Notes under the pieces: generated by a model
What the model was told of the DNA's origin: nothing
Databases searched by the model: none
The model's input: only the letters and a program-made list of their open reading frames with translations
Made by a program: the position numbers and the translations under genes
Part shown: one piece after another, positions 6,269 through 8,132 of the stretch
How the letters are laid out: each line of letters starts with the position of its first letter
Numbering within the stretch: position 1 is the stretch's first letter
Origin: Chamaesiphon sp.
Lineage (GTDB): Bacteria; Cyanobacteriota; Cyanobacteriia; Cyanobacteriales; Chamaesiphonaceae
Direction: 5' to 3'
DNA length: 8,132 nucleotides
NCBI GenBank assembly: GCA_026786125.1
Contig: JAJAYU010000227.1
Coordinates: 1 to 8,132 of the forward strand

Positions 6269-7414
6269 ATCCGTGGCATCGATCGATTCTACCTGTCCAG
6301 TCACGACTAATTCTGTTTCGATTGGCGGATTTTGCCACGGATCGGTAAGCTCTCGATCGTATATCGATCGATCGTGATTACCGCGTAAATATTTCCATCG
6401 ATCGAGAATATCTTCGATCAAGACTGCATTAATCCAGACTTTAGCAACGACTGTTAATGGTAATGCTAATAACAAGCCCATGAATCCAAAGAAAGTAGTA
6501 AAAAATACCTGAGCAATCAGCGTAATTGCAGGTAATAGTGATACCTGATGCGACATAATATATGGCGCGAGGAAGCTACTTTCAAACTGTTGAATTAGAA
6601 AGTAAATCACAAATATTGCCACAGCCTTCCACGGTTCATCAAGTAAAGCGATCGCCACTGGAATTACTACGCTAATTGTCGGCCCTAAATTGGGAACAAA
6701 ATTGAGTAATCCAGCCAGAATAGCTTGAGCCAAAGCGAGGGGAATACCCAGTGACAATAAACCAATCAAGCTCAGGGCTGCCACCACGACCATACTTAGC
6801 ATTGCCCCACCCACCCATTTTCCCAACGATAATTCGCATTCCGCCAAAATGCCATCTACTCGCCGTCGATAAAAGCTGGGAAATAAAGCGATAAATGCAC
6901 GGCGATAAGCCGTAGGTTGAGCCAATAACATGATTGTCAGAATGATCATAAACAATAAATTTAATAACGCTCCCAACGAATTAGAAAAAATTGTTAATGA
7001 TTGGCCTGCAAAAGATTGGAGTAATGGTTGAATTTGTTTAGTGAGATTCTCGATATTGGGTAAATAAGGAATCAGTTGGGCTGGAATATAAGAGGCAATA
7101 TTAGCACCCCACTGACTGGAGGATTTAAGAATTGCCGGTAGTTTCGTAGTCGTTAATTCTTGGGACTGGGAAATAAATGGCGGTACGATCAGCACAAAGA
7201 AACAAATTAAGGTGCCAATAAATATAGAAATTGCCGCTAGGATGCCGACTGTTCGAGTAAGCTTAAATTGATGCTGAATTTTTTGGGCTAATTTATTTAA
7301 TGTTGTTGCAAGCACTATTGCCGCAAAAACTACTAGCAACATCTGCCGAATTTGCCACAAGATATATAATGACAAAACTAAAGCGACAAACCCCAACCAC
7401 TGACCTAGAAACAT
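6266..7414 (-). CDS. AI-2E family transporter (PerM/UPF0118-type membrane protein)
   Basis: 382 residues, usual length for the family, inner-membrane. Hydrophobic segments lie at about 5-42 (two helices), 55-80, 147-166, 203-258 (three), 263-281 and 295-330, with a long soluble loop at about 81-146. Family hallmarks are LNFVPNLGP at 237-245, AQVFFTTFFGFMGLLLALPL at 301-320 and PWKA at 261-264. The C-terminal 45 residues are hydrophilic and probably cytoplasmic. Family members have been linked to autoinducer-2 export or to ion/proton antiport, so the substrate here cannot be stated. The ATG at 7414 is supported by an in-frame stop a few codons upstream; there is no clear Shine-Dalgarno. The gene lies 154 bp downstream of the Uma2 gene on the same strand, so an own promoter is likely. 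Its 3' end abuts the STAND gene tail to tail. Confidence 0.92.
   Translation of the reverse strand: MFLGQWLGFVALVLSLYILWQIRQMLLVVFAAIVLATTLNKLAQKIQHQFKLTRTVGILAAISIFIGTLICFFVLIVPPFISQSQELTTTKLPAILKSSSQWGANIASYIPAQLIPYLPNIENLTKQIQPLLQSFAGQSLTIFSNSLGALLNLLFMIILTIMLLAQPTAYRRAFIALFPSFYRRRVDGILAECELSLGKWVGGAMLSMVVVAALSLIGLLSLGIPLALAQAILAGLLNFVPNLGPTISVVIPVAIALLDEPWKAVAIFVIYFLIQQFESSFLAPYIMSHQVSLLPAITLIAQVFFTTFFGFMGLLLALPLTVVAKVWINAVLIEDILDRWKYLRGNHDRSIYDRELTDPWQNPPIETELVVTGQVESIDATD
6648..6655. repeat. HIP1-type octamer GCGATCGC
   Basis: This is the one full HIP1 palindrome seen in the window, inside the AI-2E gene. The core hexamer CGATCG is much commoner, about 25 occurrences, mostly in 2600-6660. 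HIP1 abundance is a known cyanobacterial genome signature. Confidence 0.8.
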
Positions 7415-7568
7415 AAACGAATTTTATCAATTAGTAACAAATCTAAATTACGCCCACTCCTCGATCTATTGGTTGGACGTGTTACGATCAACAACTATAG
7501 TACTTTATCATAATCGCTTTGATCAATCTCGATCCCAAACAGTTGAAATTCCAACTTTATCGATCAAG
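7415..7568. other. Intergenic region between the Uma2 and AI-2E genes (154 bp)
   Basis: This AT-rich spacer separates two minus-strand genes. Just past the Uma2 stop is a 5-bp stem (AGTTG/CAACT, 7541-7556) without a following T-run on the minus strand, so termination there is doubtful. TATAGT on the minus strand (7499-7494) could be a -10 for the AI-2E gene, but no good -35 lies at 16-18 bp. No small ORF or RNA is evident. Confidence 0.5.
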
Positions 7569-8132
7569 CTACTGGCGAGGAATAATTTGATCGAGCTGAA
7601 GTTTAAGTTCGGGAAAGATCGGCGATAGAATAGATTCTCCTAGCCTAAATTGTTGTTGAACATAAGTTTCTCCCACAAGTTGACAAACCGTAAAAGTTGG
7701 TTGCTTTGGTTTACCGATAAAAGCAATACCACCAATGCCCAAATAATCTACAATCCAATACTCAGGAATACCCAACAAGGCATACTCTTCCATCTTCCGA
7801 GCATAGTCATCTTGCCAATTGGTACTGACAACTTCTACAACTAGCTTGATCGTACTTCCATTACAAATGATCGGTTCTTTGCGCCATAATGGTTCTCGCG
7901 CTAGTTTAGCTTCATCTAGCACGATTGCATCAGGACGCAACGCAGTCGCCGCTAATGCAGGCGGTTTGATTAGGCAATTTTTGGGCACAATCCAGTTGCG
8001 ATCAGAGCGCAGAATTTCGACAAAAATGTAGCCGATGATCTGTCCGGTTACAGCCTCATGTGGCCCAGTTGGTTCCATGTCGCGCAATTCTCCATCAATT
8101 AGCTCATAGCGAGGATTGTCACCATATTGGAC
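7569..8132 (-). CDS. Uma2 family protein (PD-(D/E)XK nuclease fold), N-terminus cut by right edge
   Basis: 187 codons are visible in an open frame running off the right edge. The first visible residues, VQYGDN then RYELIDGEL (8-16), are the conserved Uma2 N-terminal motif, so the true start is a little outside the window and the TTG at 8087 is not the start. Nuclease-fold residues are kept: E10, the RPD motif with D68, E100 in VVEVVS, K113 in ARKMEEY, and GIPEYWIVD at 121-129. The stop is TAG at 7569-7571. The family (also called DUF820) is hugely expanded in cyanobacteria and predicted to be an endonuclease, often tied to mobile DNA, but its cellular role is not established. Length is near the usual 180-200 residues. 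No toxin-antitoxin partner or transposase is seen beside it within the window. Confidence 0.9.
   Translation of the reverse strand, partial: VQYGDNPRYELIDGELRDMEPTGPHEAVTGQIIGYIFVEILRSDRNWIVPKNCLIKPPALAATALRPDAIVLDEAKLAREPLWRKEPIICNGSTIKLVVEVVSTNWQDDYARKMEEYALLGIPEYWIVDYLGIGGIAFIGKPKQPTFTVCQLVGETYVQQQFRLGESILSPIFPELKLQLDQIIPRQ

Noticed and set aside
7541..7556. Stem AGTTG/CAACT after the Uma2 stop as an intrinsic terminator
   Set aside because: The stem is short and AT-rich, and the minus-strand sequence after it (GTTTGGG) is not a T-tract.
7569..8132. Uma2 protein as the nuclease effector of the STAND protein
   Set aside because: It is on the other strand, separated by the AI-2E gene, with no shared domain. 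Uma2 genes are so common in cyanobacteria that nearness means little.

Overview
The window looks cyanobacterial. The palindrome CGATCG occurs about 25 times, including one full GCGATCGC (HIP1-type) octamer. The gene content agrees: a large RTX-repeat protein with a cyanobacterial-style N-terminal domain, an NB-ARC/WD40 STAND protein, an AI-2E family permease and a Uma2-family protein. No tRNA, rRNA, CRISPR array or transposase was seen. The genus cannot be read from this sequence.

Layout, left to right. (1) 1-1519, minus strand: the first 506 codons of an RTX calcium-binding repeat protein that runs off the left edge. It holds two copies of a 645-bp (215-residue) unit. (2) 1574-2269, minus: a small secreted protein with a signal peptide, a Pro/Ser-rich linker and a probable outer-membrane beta-barrel. 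It lies 54 bp upstream of the RTX gene, in the same reading frame, so the two may be co-transcribed. (3) 2270-2702: a 433-bp divergent intergenic region with weak promoter-like and operator-like signals. (4) 2703-6263, plus: a 1186-residue protein with an N-terminal helical (vMAP/HTH-like) domain, an NB-ARC NTPase, a short pentapeptide-like hinge and about 14 WD40 blades. (5) 6266-7414, minus: an AI-2E/PerM-family membrane protein whose stop is 2 bp from the STAND gene's stop. (6) 7569-8132, minus: a Uma2-family PD-(D/E)XK protein lacking only its extreme N-terminus, cut by the right edge.

How the genes work together: the RTX and barrel proteins both point to the cell surface or exterior, and they form the only plausible functional pair. 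The STAND protein is a sensor and switch with no recognisable catalytic effector of its own. Members of this architecture act in signalling or conflict-type responses, but nothing next to it is an obvious partner. The AI-2E and Uma2 genes look like independent chromosomal genes. I found no clear new multi-gene system. The most distinctive observations are the silent-only divergence between the RTX duplications, the EEIGH motif in the RTX N-terminal domain, and the effector-less two-propeller STAND protein.
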